This document shows, in pieces, positions 1-6,844 of a stretch of 6,844 nucleotides of DNA. The position numbers were made by a program, and so were the translations under genes. The notes under the pieces were generated by a model. That model searched no databases and was not told the DNA's origin. It was given only the letters and a program-made list of their open reading frames with translations. Each line of letters opens with the position of its first letter. Positions within the stretch are counted from its first letter, which is position 1. The DNA comes from Spirochaetia bacterium (lineage in GTDB: Bacteria > Spirochaetota > Spirochaetia > PWKH01): positions 1-6,844 of the forward strand of contig JAIPFS010000074.1 of assembly GCA_021736545.1 (NCBI GenBank), written 5' to 3'.

Positions 1-39
1 TGGAAGAATTTCTTGCTGGAAGAATAGCATCCTCATCCT

Positions 40-69
40 CTGTACATTTATACAGTATTTTTCTACTAT
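40..69 (+). promoter_or_regulatory. Putative promoter with LexA-like operator
   Basis: A palindrome CTGT-N8-ACAG lies at 40-55 and matches the core of the E. coli LexA (SOS) box; over the 20-base E. coli consensus (38-57) I count 16 matches. It overlaps a possible sigma-70-type promoter: -35 TGTACA at 41-46, a 17-base spacer, and -10 TACTAT at 64-69, each 4 of 6 to consensus. An operator overlapping the -35 would suit repression of the downstream acetyltransferase gene. Two cautions apply. The same palindrome can be read as a short 5-bp hairpin (CTGTA/TACAG) followed by TATTTTT, i.e. a weak terminator for a gene off the left edge. LexA sites also differ between phyla, and those of spirochaetes need not resemble E. 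coli's. Confidence 0.35.
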
Positions 70-75
70 AGGGCC

Positions 76-582
76 ATGATTCAGTGTCGGATGAGATTTG
101 CAGAAGAGCGGGATTTGACATTTCTCACAAACCTTTATAACTACTATATCGAACATACCGCTGTAACGTTCGATACCGTACCCTTTAGTGTTGAGCAGAG
201 GAGAGAATGGCTAAACCAGCATCCTCATGAAAGTCGCCATAAGGTGTGCATTGCTGAAGATTCCCAAGGAATTCCGCTGGGTTTTACAGCCTCTCATCCC
301 TTCCGGCTTAAACCTGCATATAAAACTTCCGTGGAAATAAGCATTTATATTAAACCGGGTCTGGAACGACAGGGAATCGGCAAACAACTATATGCGCATT
401 TGTTTACGCTGCTGCAGCGGGAGGATATTCACCGAGCATATGCATGTATCGCCGTACCAAACCCATCTTCAATAGCCCTGCATAGTTTTTTCGATTTTAC
501 ACCTGTGGGTCTTTTTACAGAAGCGGGCAGAAAGTTCGGTTCGTATATCAGTATCCAGTGGATGGAGAAGCATTTTGACTAG
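76..582 (+). CDS. GNAT family N-acetyltransferase (phosphinothricin/methionine sulfoximine type)
   Basis: This is a cytoplasmic acetyl-CoA-dependent N-acetyltransferase of 168 residues, the usual size for the Pat/Bar/MnaT (YncA) group. Landmarks in order: an N-terminal segment like family starts (MRFAEERDL, residues 6-14); the TAVTFDTVPFS block (28-38) matching the family's TATFDxxP; the central strand VEISIYIKP (86-94); the acetyl-CoA pyrophosphate loop ERQGIGKQL (97-105); the PNPSSIALH block (128-136), equivalent to the family's NxxSIxLH; and the C-terminal GRKFG (151-155), highly typical of this group. Known members acetylate phosphinothricin, methionine sulfoximine or methionine; the substrate here cannot be read from sequence. 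Ribosome binding is weak for the ATG at 76 (only ATAGGG upstream), and the in-frame ATG at 91 (Met6) fits family N-termini better, so the true start may be there. It is the only plus-strand gene and converges on the SPOR-protein gene. The symbol is left blank because the substrate is unknown. Confidence 0.92.
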   Translation: MIQCRMRFAEERDLTFLTNLYNYYIEHTAVTFDTVPFSVEQRREWLNQHPHESRHKVCIAEDSQGIPLGFTASHPFRLKPAYKTSVEISIYIKPGLERQGIGKQLYAHLFTLLQREDIHRAYACIAVPNPSSIALHSFFDFTPVGLFTEAGRKFGSYISIQWMEKHFD

Positions 583-710
583 CCCAGATTACACCTAGCT
601 TACTGATAGCCACTGCAACCGGAATTACCGAAATTCATGAGACAGTAGAGTTCAATCGACAATTATCATCCTGTATATCGATGTAAACAACTGGGGATTG
701 TCCGTATCTA

Positions 711-1766
<1,056 letters not shown>

Positions 1767-1795
1767 AAAAACCTCATTCAGAACAAAATCAGGGA

Positions 1796-1820
1796 AAAGA
1801 GGCAGAAAACCCGCCTTTTA
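1796..1820 (-). terminator. Weak terminator-like hairpin between coaE and the SPOR gene
   Basis: Read on the minus strand, AGGCGG (1816-1811) can pair with CTGCCT (1805-1800) around the loop GTTTT, with one G-U pair. It is followed by CTTTT, and AAA before the stem can pair with part of that tract. It could end coaE transcription in part or act as a leader hairpin for the SPOR gene, whose ATG is about 34 bases further on. The stem is short and the T tract is interrupted, so support is modest. Confidence 0.35.
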
Positions 1821-1860
1821 AATGTATACACGCTTTTAAAAACTTGTTTTCGCGCTACAT

Positions 1861-1893
1861 ATTATAATATCAGATATTCTTACTCTTTAACAA
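1861..1893 (-). promoter_or_regulatory. Putative promoter for the SPOR-domain gene
   Basis: On the minus strand, TTGTTA (1893-1888, within the last codons of coaE) is followed after 18 bases by TATTAT (1869-1864). A perfect TATAAT overlaps it at 1866-1861 but with a 21-base spacer. The surrounding 12-base AT palindrome (1859-1870) adds to duplex melting. The site lies about 95 bases before the ATG of the SPOR gene. If it is used, the hairpin at 1796-1820 would fall in the 5' leader. Confidence 0.35.
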
Positions 1894-2467
1894 CAGAAAA
1901 AAATTCATCCAGCTGATTATTAATCCGCCGTAAAGAATTATTGTTTTCGATAATATACACATCACCTCGGCTGCTGATCAAATTGGGGTGAATATGTTTT
2001 TGCGCTGACATACGGCGAAGGAACATAGAGACGGGTGCTCTATCCCGTTTACGAGCCCGCCGGAAACGCCGGAGAAATGACGTCTGCACAAAAAGGACAT
2101 CATCACACAATTCATCAATTCCCATATAATGGAGAAGAGCTGCATTCAGAACGATACAGTTGTTTCCCCCGGCACTATATTGCTGAATTAAATCTTTGAC
2201 TCGCCGCACCATAAACGGATGCACAATTCCTTCGAGAAGCATACGCCTATGGGAATCAGAAAAAACTCGTACGCCGAGAGCCTTTCGATCAATCTTCCCA
2301 TCCTTCAGAATTTCTCTTCCAAAAACTTTAATAAGGGTATCCTGCTTTTTCTCCAAAGCCTCATGTCCCAGCGTATCAACATCAATCGTTTTGCAGCCTC
2401 GTTCCTCCAAAATCCGTGAAACGGTACTTTTCCCCGAACAGTATTTACCCGTCAATCCAAGAATCAT
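1880..2467 (-). CDS. coaE: Dephospho-CoA kinase
   Basis: CoaE phosphorylates the 3'-hydroxyl of dephospho-CoA with ATP, the last step of coenzyme A synthesis in the cytoplasm. From the ATG at 2467 the product has 195 residues, normal for the family. Visible features are the P-loop near the N-terminus (GLTGKYCSGKST); the substrate-binding IDVDTLGHEAL, equivalent to the family's DADxIAHE; the LLEGIVHPF block; NAALLHYMGIDELCDDVLFV, matching the family's PLLFE-xxxDxVxVV core; the basic RARKRDR lid region; and a C-terminal IENNNSLRRINNQLDEF matching the family's I-x-N-x-G-x-L tail. The P-loop has KYC where most homologues have GIG. TTG at 2470 is a possible earlier start, but ATG at 2467, with GGGGAG ten bases upstream, is preferred. 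That ATG shares one base with the polA stop (TGATG), implying coupled translation with polA, an adjacency I recall in spirochaetes. Confidence 0.95.
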   Translation of the reverse strand: MILGLTGKYCSGKSTVSRILEERGCKTIDVDTLGHEALEKKQDTLIKVFGREILKDGKIDRKALGVRVFSDSHRRMLLEGIVHPFMVRRVKDLIQQYSAGGNNCIVLNAALLHYMGIDELCDDVLFVQTSFLRRFRRARKRDRAPVSMFLRRMSAQKHIHPNLISSRGDVYIIENNNSLRRINNQLDEFFSVVKE

Positions 2468-5229
2468 CAATGAAGATCTCCCCAGCTTTTACCAACTTCA
2501 ACGCTCACCCGCAGGGGCACGCTTAACGAGACAATTTGTTCCATCTCATTCTTCACTAAAGCCTTAACTTCATCAATCTCCTCATGGGGAACCTCAAGAA
2601 GCAGTTCATCATGAATCTGCAGGAGAATTGCTGCGCGGAATCCCTTTTCTGTAAGCTTTTTATCCACCTTCAGCATAGCAAGTTTCATAATATCCGCTGC
2701 TGTTCCCTGTATTGGCGTATTCACTGCTATCCGCTCTGCCCCGGCCTTTTCTGTCTTGCTGCTGCTGCTGATACCCGGAATAATCCGCTCATGCCCCAGC
2801 AGTGTTCGCACACGACCGGTATTTTCAGCTTCCTGAACAGTGCTATCAATAAATTTCCGAATTCCGGTATACCGGGAAAAGTATGACTCAATAAAAGCCT
2901 CTGCCTGTTTGCGGGGGATCCCCAGCTCACGGGATAGACGGAAGGCGGACATACCGTACATCACCCCGAAGTTGATCGTTTTGGCTATCCGGCGCTGTTC
3001 ACTGGTAACATCTTCAGGAGCAAGCTGGAAAATAAGACTTCCCGTATGCCGATGGACATCCTCTCCAGACAGGAAAGCTTCCTTCAGTCCGGGGTCATCT
3101 GCTAGGTGAGCAAGGATGACCAGTTCAATCTGAGAGTAGTCTGCGGATATAAACTCACAGCCCGCACTGGGCACAAAGGCCTTGCGGATCCTTCTCCCCT
3201 CCTCCGTGCGAATGGGTATATTCTGCAAGTTTGGATTTCTACTGGAAAGTCGTCCCGTAGCTGTACCAGTCTGGGTGAAGGAGGTATGAATTCTTCCGGT
3301 ATGTTTATCTATAAGCTCCGGCAGGGCAGCTACGTAGGTATTCCGAAGTTTTGAGAGAGTTCGGTGCCGGAGGATCATGTCAGGAACCTCATCCTCCGAA
3401 GCCAGCAGCTCCAGCACTGAGGTATCCGTGGAGTAACCTGTTTTCGTCTTTTTTATCGGCTTCAACCCCCGTTCCTTAAAGAGAACCTCCTGAAGCTGTT
3501 TCGTTGAATTAATATTGAATTCTCTGCCGCATAAAGCATAAATTCTATGCTCTATCTCATTCAGATCTGTATCAAGTTCTCGTTTGTACTGATCCAGCTC
3601 ATCCTTCTGCAGGCGAATTCCACGAAGCTCCATCCGAGCCAGCAGGATTGCCAGGGGCATTTCCAAGGAATAAAAGACTTCTTCTAAGCCTCTATCCTTA
3701 ATGAGTCTTGCAAAAATGACATAGAGACGATAGGTGATATCAGCATCCTCGGCGGCGTACTTACCGGCTTTTCCAATCTCTACATCCGGAAAGAGCTGTC
3801 CCTTCTCCACGGTATCTTTGTATTTGATAGTTTTGTAATCAAGATAGTGCTCCGCTAGGGCATCCATACTAAAGGTATTGCTCGTGGCATCCAGCAGCCA
3901 GGCGGCGATCATCGTATCAAAATACAAATTGGCAGGTTCTACCCCCCAGCGTTTCAAGACTTTATAATCATAGGAGAAATTCTGACCTATGATACGGACA
4001 GCAGGATCTTCAAGAACTTTTTTCACCCTCTGTTTAACCTCTTCTTCAGGGAGAATCTTGTTCCCTCCGGCGTAAAGGGGGATATACCAAGCCTTGCGTG
4101 GGGAAATTGAAAATGAAATACCCGCAATATTGGCCTGCATAACATTCAGATTGTCAGTTTCTATATCACAAGCGGCGGTCCCGCTTTTTTTTACCTCTGC
4201 AAGTATTTTATCAACCTGCTTCAGGCTATCCGCAATTTCATACCTTCCCTCACCGCGAAGTCCCTGGGCTTCAACTATTGATTCCGGGGACTCACTATCG
4301 TTCCCGGCTTCATCCATCTGCAATTTCGTGATGCTCACTGCATCAGGATCTCCGCCGACCTCTTTGATGAGACTTTTTGCGCCGATTTCGGCAAATGAAT
4401 TGAGAGCGTTCTCAGGTTCAACCGTCTTTACATCCCAGTTCTCCCAGTCCAGATGTACCGTAGAAATCTGCTTCAGAACGATAAGCTCCTTACTGAGATA
4501 AGCAGATTCTTTCCCCTCTTCCAGTTTTTTTCTGTTCCCCTTCGTCAGATCTTCCAGATGCTCGAAAATATTGTCCAGACTGCCGTATTGCTGCAGGAGT
4601 TTCACCGCACCCTTTTTTCCTATACCCTTTACCCCCGGAATATTGTCGGCAGAGTCTCCAAGGAGGGAGAGGTAATCCACAATCTGCTCAGGTTTTATCC
4701 CAAGATGCTCTTCAACTTCACTGCTGCCGTAGGTTTTATACTTACCCTGCTCATACCGCAGTGTTTTTATTCGTCCATCCACAAGCTGAAGCAAGTCCTT
4801 GTCGTTGGAAACTATCAGACAGTCGCCCTTGTCTTCACCACATTTCCTTGCCACCGTGGCTATGATGTCATCAGCTTCAAATCCTTCCCTTCTTAGAGTA
4901 GGAATATGCATTTCATCTAGAATTCTCTCAACCACAGGAATCTGCGATTTCAGGTCGTCAGGACTTTTATCGCGGGTAGCTTTATACTCTTTGAATGCCT
5001 CATGACGAAAAGTAGGCTGTATTGAGTCCAGAGCAACAAGAATGCCTTCGGGCTGATAATTCCGCATTAAGGAGAGGAGTGAGCGGAAGAATCCGTAAAC
5101 CGCTGATATGTTGTTTCCCTGGGGGTCCTTCAGCGGCCTGTTGAGGAAGACAAAATAGGAGCGATATATGAGCCCATACCCGTCTATAACCATCAGTTTC
5201 TTTCTTTTTTCCCTTGAATCATCTTTCAT
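2467..5229 (-). CDS. polA: DNA polymerase I
   Basis: A full-length Pol I of 920 residues, for gap filling, primer removal and repair synthesis. Residues 1 to about 295 form the 5' nuclease: Asp16 in the VIDGYGL start, the EADD acidic cluster (118-121), NDKD (142-145) and GDSADNIPGVKGIG with its helix-hairpin-helix (191-204). Residues about 335-510 form the 3'-5' proofreading exonuclease with all motifs intact: DIE (Asp355/Glu357), N417-x3-D421 and Y491-x3-D495. Residues about 520-920 form the polymerase: motif A DYSQIEL (Asp697, Glu702), motif B RRIAKTINFGVMYG (746-759, with Phe754 in the position that disfavours dideoxynucleotides) and motif C IHDE (His873, Asp874). One oddity is Val704 after DYSQIEL, where E. 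coli has Arg. GAGGAG lies 11 bases before the ATG. The gene starts 98 bp after the MBL hydrolase and its stop overlaps the coaE ATG. Confidence 0.99.
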   Translation of the reverse strand: MKDDSREKRKKLMVIDGYGLIYRSYFVFLNRPLKDPQGNNISAVYGFFRSLLSLMRNYQPEGILVALDSIQPTFRHEAFKEYKATRDKSPDDLKSQIPVVERILDEMHIPTLRREGFEADDIIATVARKCGEDKGDCLIVSNDKDLLQLVDGRIKTLRYEQGKYKTYGSSEVEEHLGIKPEQIVDYLSLLGDSADNIPGVKGIGKKGAVKLLQQYGSLDNIFEHLEDLTKGNRKKLEEGKESAYLSKELIVLKQISTVHLDWENWDVKTVEPENALNSFAEIGAKSLIKEVGGDPDAVSITKLQMDEAGNDSESPESIVEAQGLRGEGRYEIADSLKQVDKILAEVKKSGTAACDIETDNLNVMQANIAGISFSISPRKAWYIPLYAGGNKILPEEEVKQRVKKVLEDPAVRIIGQNFSYDYKVLKRWGVEPANLYFDTMIAAWLLDATSNTFSMDALAEHYLDYKTIKYKDTVEKGQLFPDVEIGKAGKYAAEDADITYRLYVIFARLIKDRGLEEVFYSLEMPLAILLARMELRGIRLQKDELDQYKRELDTDLNEIEHRIYALCGREFNINSTKQLQEVLFKERGLKPIKKTKTGYSTDTSVLELLASEDEVPDMILRHRTLSKLRNTYVAALPELIDKHTGRIHTSFTQTGTATGRLSSRNPNLQNIPIRTEEGRRIRKAFVPSAGCEFISADYSQIELVILAHLADDPGLKEAFLSGEDVHRHTGSLIFQLAPEDVTSEQRRIAKTINFGVMYGMSAFRLSRELGIPRKQAEAFIESYFSRYTGIRKFIDSTVQEAENTGRVRTLLGHERIIPGISSSSKTEKAGAERIAVNTPIQGTAADIMKLAMLKVDKKLTEKGFRAAILLQIHDELLLEVPHEEIDEVKALVKNEMEQIVSLSVPLRVSVEVGKSWGDLH

Positions 5230-5327
5230 GATGCTGTCTGCTCCTCATCAGTTATTTATCAATAATTTGTATATGAGAACTGGGCTGTAATCATTGCTCT
5301 GCACGCTATTACTCTTCCATTAAAATC

Positions 5328-6092
5328 TTAGCCATCAGGAAATTCCAAGGTCAGTCCGTCATATGCCGGCTCTATCCAATTCGGAAGATATTCCATCACC
5401 TCTTTATGTTCAATTGCATGAGACAGATGGGTAAGATATCCTCTTCGCGGATTTAGTTTTTTGAGAACTTCTACAGCCTGATCGACGGAAAAATGAGTCG
5501 GATGGGGATGATACCGGAGCGCACCGATAATAATAGTATCCAGTCCCTGCAGCAGTGGCATACTGCTCTCCGGTATACCGCTGCAGTCCGTCAGATAGGC
5601 CAAAGAACCAATACGATATCCAGATATCGTATTACGGCCGTGAAAAATGGGAATACGCTGTACGCGTATATCTTCTATGGTCACAGCACCTTCCTCATTA
5701 CTGCGCAATTCCAGGTGAGGAATTCCGCCTCCATAATCCTGAACGGTAAAAATATAATCAAAACGACGCCGGATACCTTCAATAGTATGACGATCTCCGT
5801 ACACATCCAGGCTTCTACTGCGTGAGAAAATGCGCAGATCATCAATCCCCATGACATGGTCAGCATGTCCGTGGGTATAGAAAACCGCATTCAGAGAGTC
5901 CAGACCTGCCCGCAACGCCTGCAGTCTGAATTCCTGGGAAGTATCAAAGAGTATTTGAGCCTTCTCTGAACGTATAAGAACCGATGAACGCCATCGTACA
6001 TTTCTTCTGTCAGCGGAGGTACAGACCCTGCAGGAACACCCAATCACAGGTACTCCATGGGATGTCCCGGTACCTAAAAATGTTAATATCAC
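5328..6092 (-). CDS. PhnP-like metallo-beta-lactamase-fold phosphodiesterase
   Basis: This 254-residue protein matches the PhnP group (COG1235) of MBL-fold hydrolases over its whole length. PhnP cleaves phosphoribosyl cyclic phosphate in phosphonate breakdown. Visible residues are the N-terminal GTGTSHGVPVIGC; a Cys19-x-Cys21-x2-Cys24 cluster that, with His225, would form the structural zinc site; the dinuclear metal motif H74-x-H76-x-D78-H79; further ligands His151 (IFHGR), Asp169 (LTDCSG) and His222 (THLSH); and His200, at the position I recall as catalytic in E. coli PhnP. The enzyme looks active. The start codon is GTG at 6092-6090; it overlaps the upstream stop as GTGA, and the next in-frame ATG would remove the zinc motif. 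No clear Shine-Dalgarno is close by, so translation probably depends on ribosomes finishing the upstream gene. No phosphonate-pathway genes are in view, so the substrate may be another cyclic phosphate or nucleotide. No gene symbol is given because orthology to phnP is not shown. Confidence 0.93.
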   Translation of the reverse strand: MILTFLGTGTSHGVPVIGCSCRVCTSADRRNVRWRSSVLIRSEKAQILFDTSQEFRLQALRAGLDSLNAVFYTHGHADHVMGIDDLRIFSRSRSLDVYGDRHTIEGIRRRFDYIFTVQDYGGGIPHLELRSNEEGAVTIEDIRVQRIPIFHGRNTISGYRIGSLAYLTDCSGIPESSMPLLQGLDTIIIGALRYHPHPTHFSVDQAVEVLKKLNPRRGYLTHLSHAIEHKEVMEYLPNWIEPAYDGLTLEFPDG

Positions 6093-6592
6093 TTGCCGAT
6101 CTTATCCTTCAAGCTTTCACTCAATGATTCAAGACTGCCTTCGAACATATTTTCTAAATCCGAAAACGCTTTTTTGAAATCTATTGTTTCCACCTCATCC
6201 AGGAAGCGCTTTTTTACTTCTTCGGTATTTATCATACCAAAGTCCACACGTTTTTCCAACTCCTCAAAGAGCGCTTCAGCATCTCGATCCTCATTATCCT
6301 TCAAATCATTTACAGCATCCGCAACAGTATCAGGATCTAACTGCTCCATTACCCGTGAGACCTCTTCATCGGAAGCTCCTGTCTTTTCAAGGGACTGCTG
6401 CAGTTCCTGTAAAGATTCGCTTACAGCTTCACCAGCTTCTTTCACCGCTGTCTGCACCTCCTGCCTCGACCCGCTCATACCGAAAAGTTTTTCCGATGTT
6501 TCAGGAAAGGCATAATAGATAACTCCGAACAAAGCAGCCCCAAAAATAATAATCAAAAATAATCTGCCAATTAAACTTATAGATTTAGCCAT
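6089..6592 (-). CDS. Hypothetical single-pass membrane protein, acidic helical tail
   Basis: I do not recognise this family. The 167-residue product has a short N-terminus with a Lys and an Arg, one strong membrane segment (about residues 8-29, ending near FP), and a soluble C-terminal region rich in Glu, Asp and Ser that is probably mostly helical. Residues about 44-70 look able to form a coiled coil, and 101-165 alternate acidic and hydrophobic residues in an amphipathic pattern. With positive residues before the membrane segment, the tail is likely periplasmic, though this is inference. No cysteine, metal-binding or catalytic motif is visible. Translation is well supported by GAGGAGGGG just upstream of the ATG at 6592. 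The stop overlaps the GTG of the PhnP-like gene, so the two are probably translated together. A nested inverted repeat lies just upstream of the ribosome binding site. Confidence 0.8.
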   Translation of the reverse strand: MAKSISLIGRLFLIIIFGAALFGVIYYAFPETSEKLFGMSGSRQEVQTAVKEAGEAVSESLQELQQSLEKTGASDEEVSRVMEQLDPDTVADAVNDLKDNEDRDAEALFEELEKRVDFGMINTEEVKKRFLDEVETIDFKKAFSDLENMFEGSLESLSESLKDKIGK

Positions 6593-6608
6593 ATCCCCTC
6601 CTCAATAC

Positions 6609-6653
6609 TACATACACGAATAGAGCATGATGAAAAAATCATCACTGTATGTA
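6609..6653 (-). promoter_or_regulatory. Nested inverted repeat in the 5' leader of the membrane-protein gene
   Basis: The outer arms TACATACA (6609-6616) and TGTATGTA (6646-6653) are a perfect 8-bp inverted repeat. Inside them TGATGA (6628-6633) and TCATCA (6639-6644) form a 6-bp hairpin with an A5 (T5 on the minus strand) loop. The structure ends six bases before the ribosome binding site of the gene starting at 6592. It may be an operator or an RNA fold affecting translation; there is no U tract after it on the minus strand, so it is not a standard terminator. Confidence 0.55.
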
Positions 6654-6680
6654 CTATCCCCATTATTTTTTATTCCGGAT

Positions 6681-6712
6681 ATCCCGAATTATCCCGAATT
6701 ATCCCGAATTAT
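6681..6712. repeat. 10-bp tandem repeat (3.2 copies of ATCCCGAATT)
   Basis: Three exact copies of ATCCCGAATT at 6681-6690, 6691-6700 and 6701-6710 run on by two matching bases. The repeat abuts and includes the stop codon of the phosphate acyltransferase gene (TTA at 6709-6711 on the plus strand). A partly matching inverted element (ATTCCGGATATCCCGAAT, 6672-6689) lies at the far end. The 10-bp period is close to one turn of DNA, so copies face the same side. Confidence 0.95.
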
Positions 6713-6844
6713 TTGACCTGCACTTCCTCCGCTGCCAGGGCAAAACGAATTGATATTAATCGTGATTCATGCTTATCCGACCGCGAAGTCAGAATTACCG
6801 GAACCCTCATCCCCATGACGATTCCTCCGTAGACGCCCCCTCCA
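6709..6844 (-). CDS. Phosphate butyryltransferase/acetyltransferase family protein, C-terminal end
   Basis: Only the last 44 codons are present; the gene continues past the right edge. The peptide begins GGGVYGGIVMGMRVPVIL, followed by TSRSD, then HESRLISIRFAL. It matches the C-terminus of Ptb-type phosphate acyltransferases, where a GIVxGxxVPVVLTSRADSxExKLxSIALA pattern is usual. These enzymes exchange CoA and phosphate on short acyl groups, which allows an acyl kinase to make ATP during fermentation. The match favours Ptb over Pta, whose ends read differently. Codons run in frame to a TAA at 6711-6709. The call rests on a short fragment, so the exact acyl substrate is open. Confidence 0.82.
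   Translation of the reverse strand, partial: GGGVYGGIVMGMRVPVILTSRSDKHESRLISIRFALAAEEVQVK

Noticed and set aside
1..27. Possible last codons of an upstream plus-strand gene, ending at TAG (25-27)
   Set aside because: Only eight codons are visible and they match nothing I can recognise. The 9-bp direct repeat TGGAAGAAT (1-9 and 17-25) gives the stretch a non-random look but is too short to interpret.
583..710. Bidirectional terminator expected between the converging acetyltransferase and SPOR genes
   Set aside because: Only short pairings were found (GAATT/AATTC near 642-656, ACAA/TTGT near 688-702), with no T tract after them in the right place. The T run at 713-720 is the Lys codons at the end of the SPOR gene.
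2758..2770. GCT trinucleotide run
   Set aside because: It is just four Ser codons in a variable loop of polA, too short to be notable.
2196..4896. Several plus-strand open frames of 66-147 codons across coaE and polA
   Set aside because: They lie antisense to strongly conserved genes, have no recognisable domains and lack ribosome binding sites.
5230..5327. Promoter for polA in the 98-bp gap after the MBL gene
   Set aside because: The best candidate (TTACAG-N17-AATTAT on the minus strand) matches poorly in both boxes. I saw no terminator either, so polA may simply be read through from upstream.

Overview
The window looks like chromosomal core sequence from a free-living or host-associated spirochaete, or a close relative. 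The main basis is gene order: a DNA polymerase I gene followed directly by a dephospho-CoA kinase gene, which I recall from spirochaete genomes (Borrelia has coaE next to polA). A membrane-anchored SPOR-domain protein follows, which fits a Gram-negative type envelope. The taxonomic call is an inference; no rRNA or other marker is present. G+C is moderate and I see no insertion sequence, phage gene, tRNA, rRNA or CRISPR array.

Layout. A single plus-strand gene (76-582) encodes a GNAT acetyltransferase of the phosphinothricin/methionine-sulfoximine type. It sits behind a putative promoter that overlaps a CTGT-N8-ACAG palindrome resembling an E. coli LexA box. All other genes are on the minus strand and converge on it. 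In their direction of transcription they are: the C-terminal end of a phosphate acyltransferase, Ptb-like (6709 to the window edge); an unrecognised single-pass membrane protein (6089-6592); a PhnP-like metallo-beta-lactamase-fold phosphodiesterase (5328-6092) that overlaps it by GTGA; DNA polymerase I with all three activities (2467-5229); dephospho-CoA kinase (1880-2467), whose ATG overlaps the polA stop by one base; and a Glu-Pro-repeat SPOR-domain protein (711-1766).

How the genes relate. The overlaps suggest two translationally coupled pairs: membrane protein with MBL hydrolase, and polA with coaE. The 98-bp gap between the MBL gene and polA and the 113-bp gap before the SPOR gene could hold extra promoters; the latter contains a perfect TATAAT and a terminator-like hairpin. 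PolA serves replication and repair, CoaE completes coenzyme A synthesis, and the SPOR protein probably reaches across the periplasm to bind septal peptidoglycan. No single pathway links them; this looks like a housekeeping cluster.

Least explained parts: the membrane protein upstream of the PhnP-like enzyme; the 116-bp gap before it, which holds a 10-bp tandem triplication and a nested inverted repeat just upstream of a strong ribosome binding site; the repeat-expanding EP region of the SPOR protein; and the LexA-like site. I found no clear new multi-gene system.
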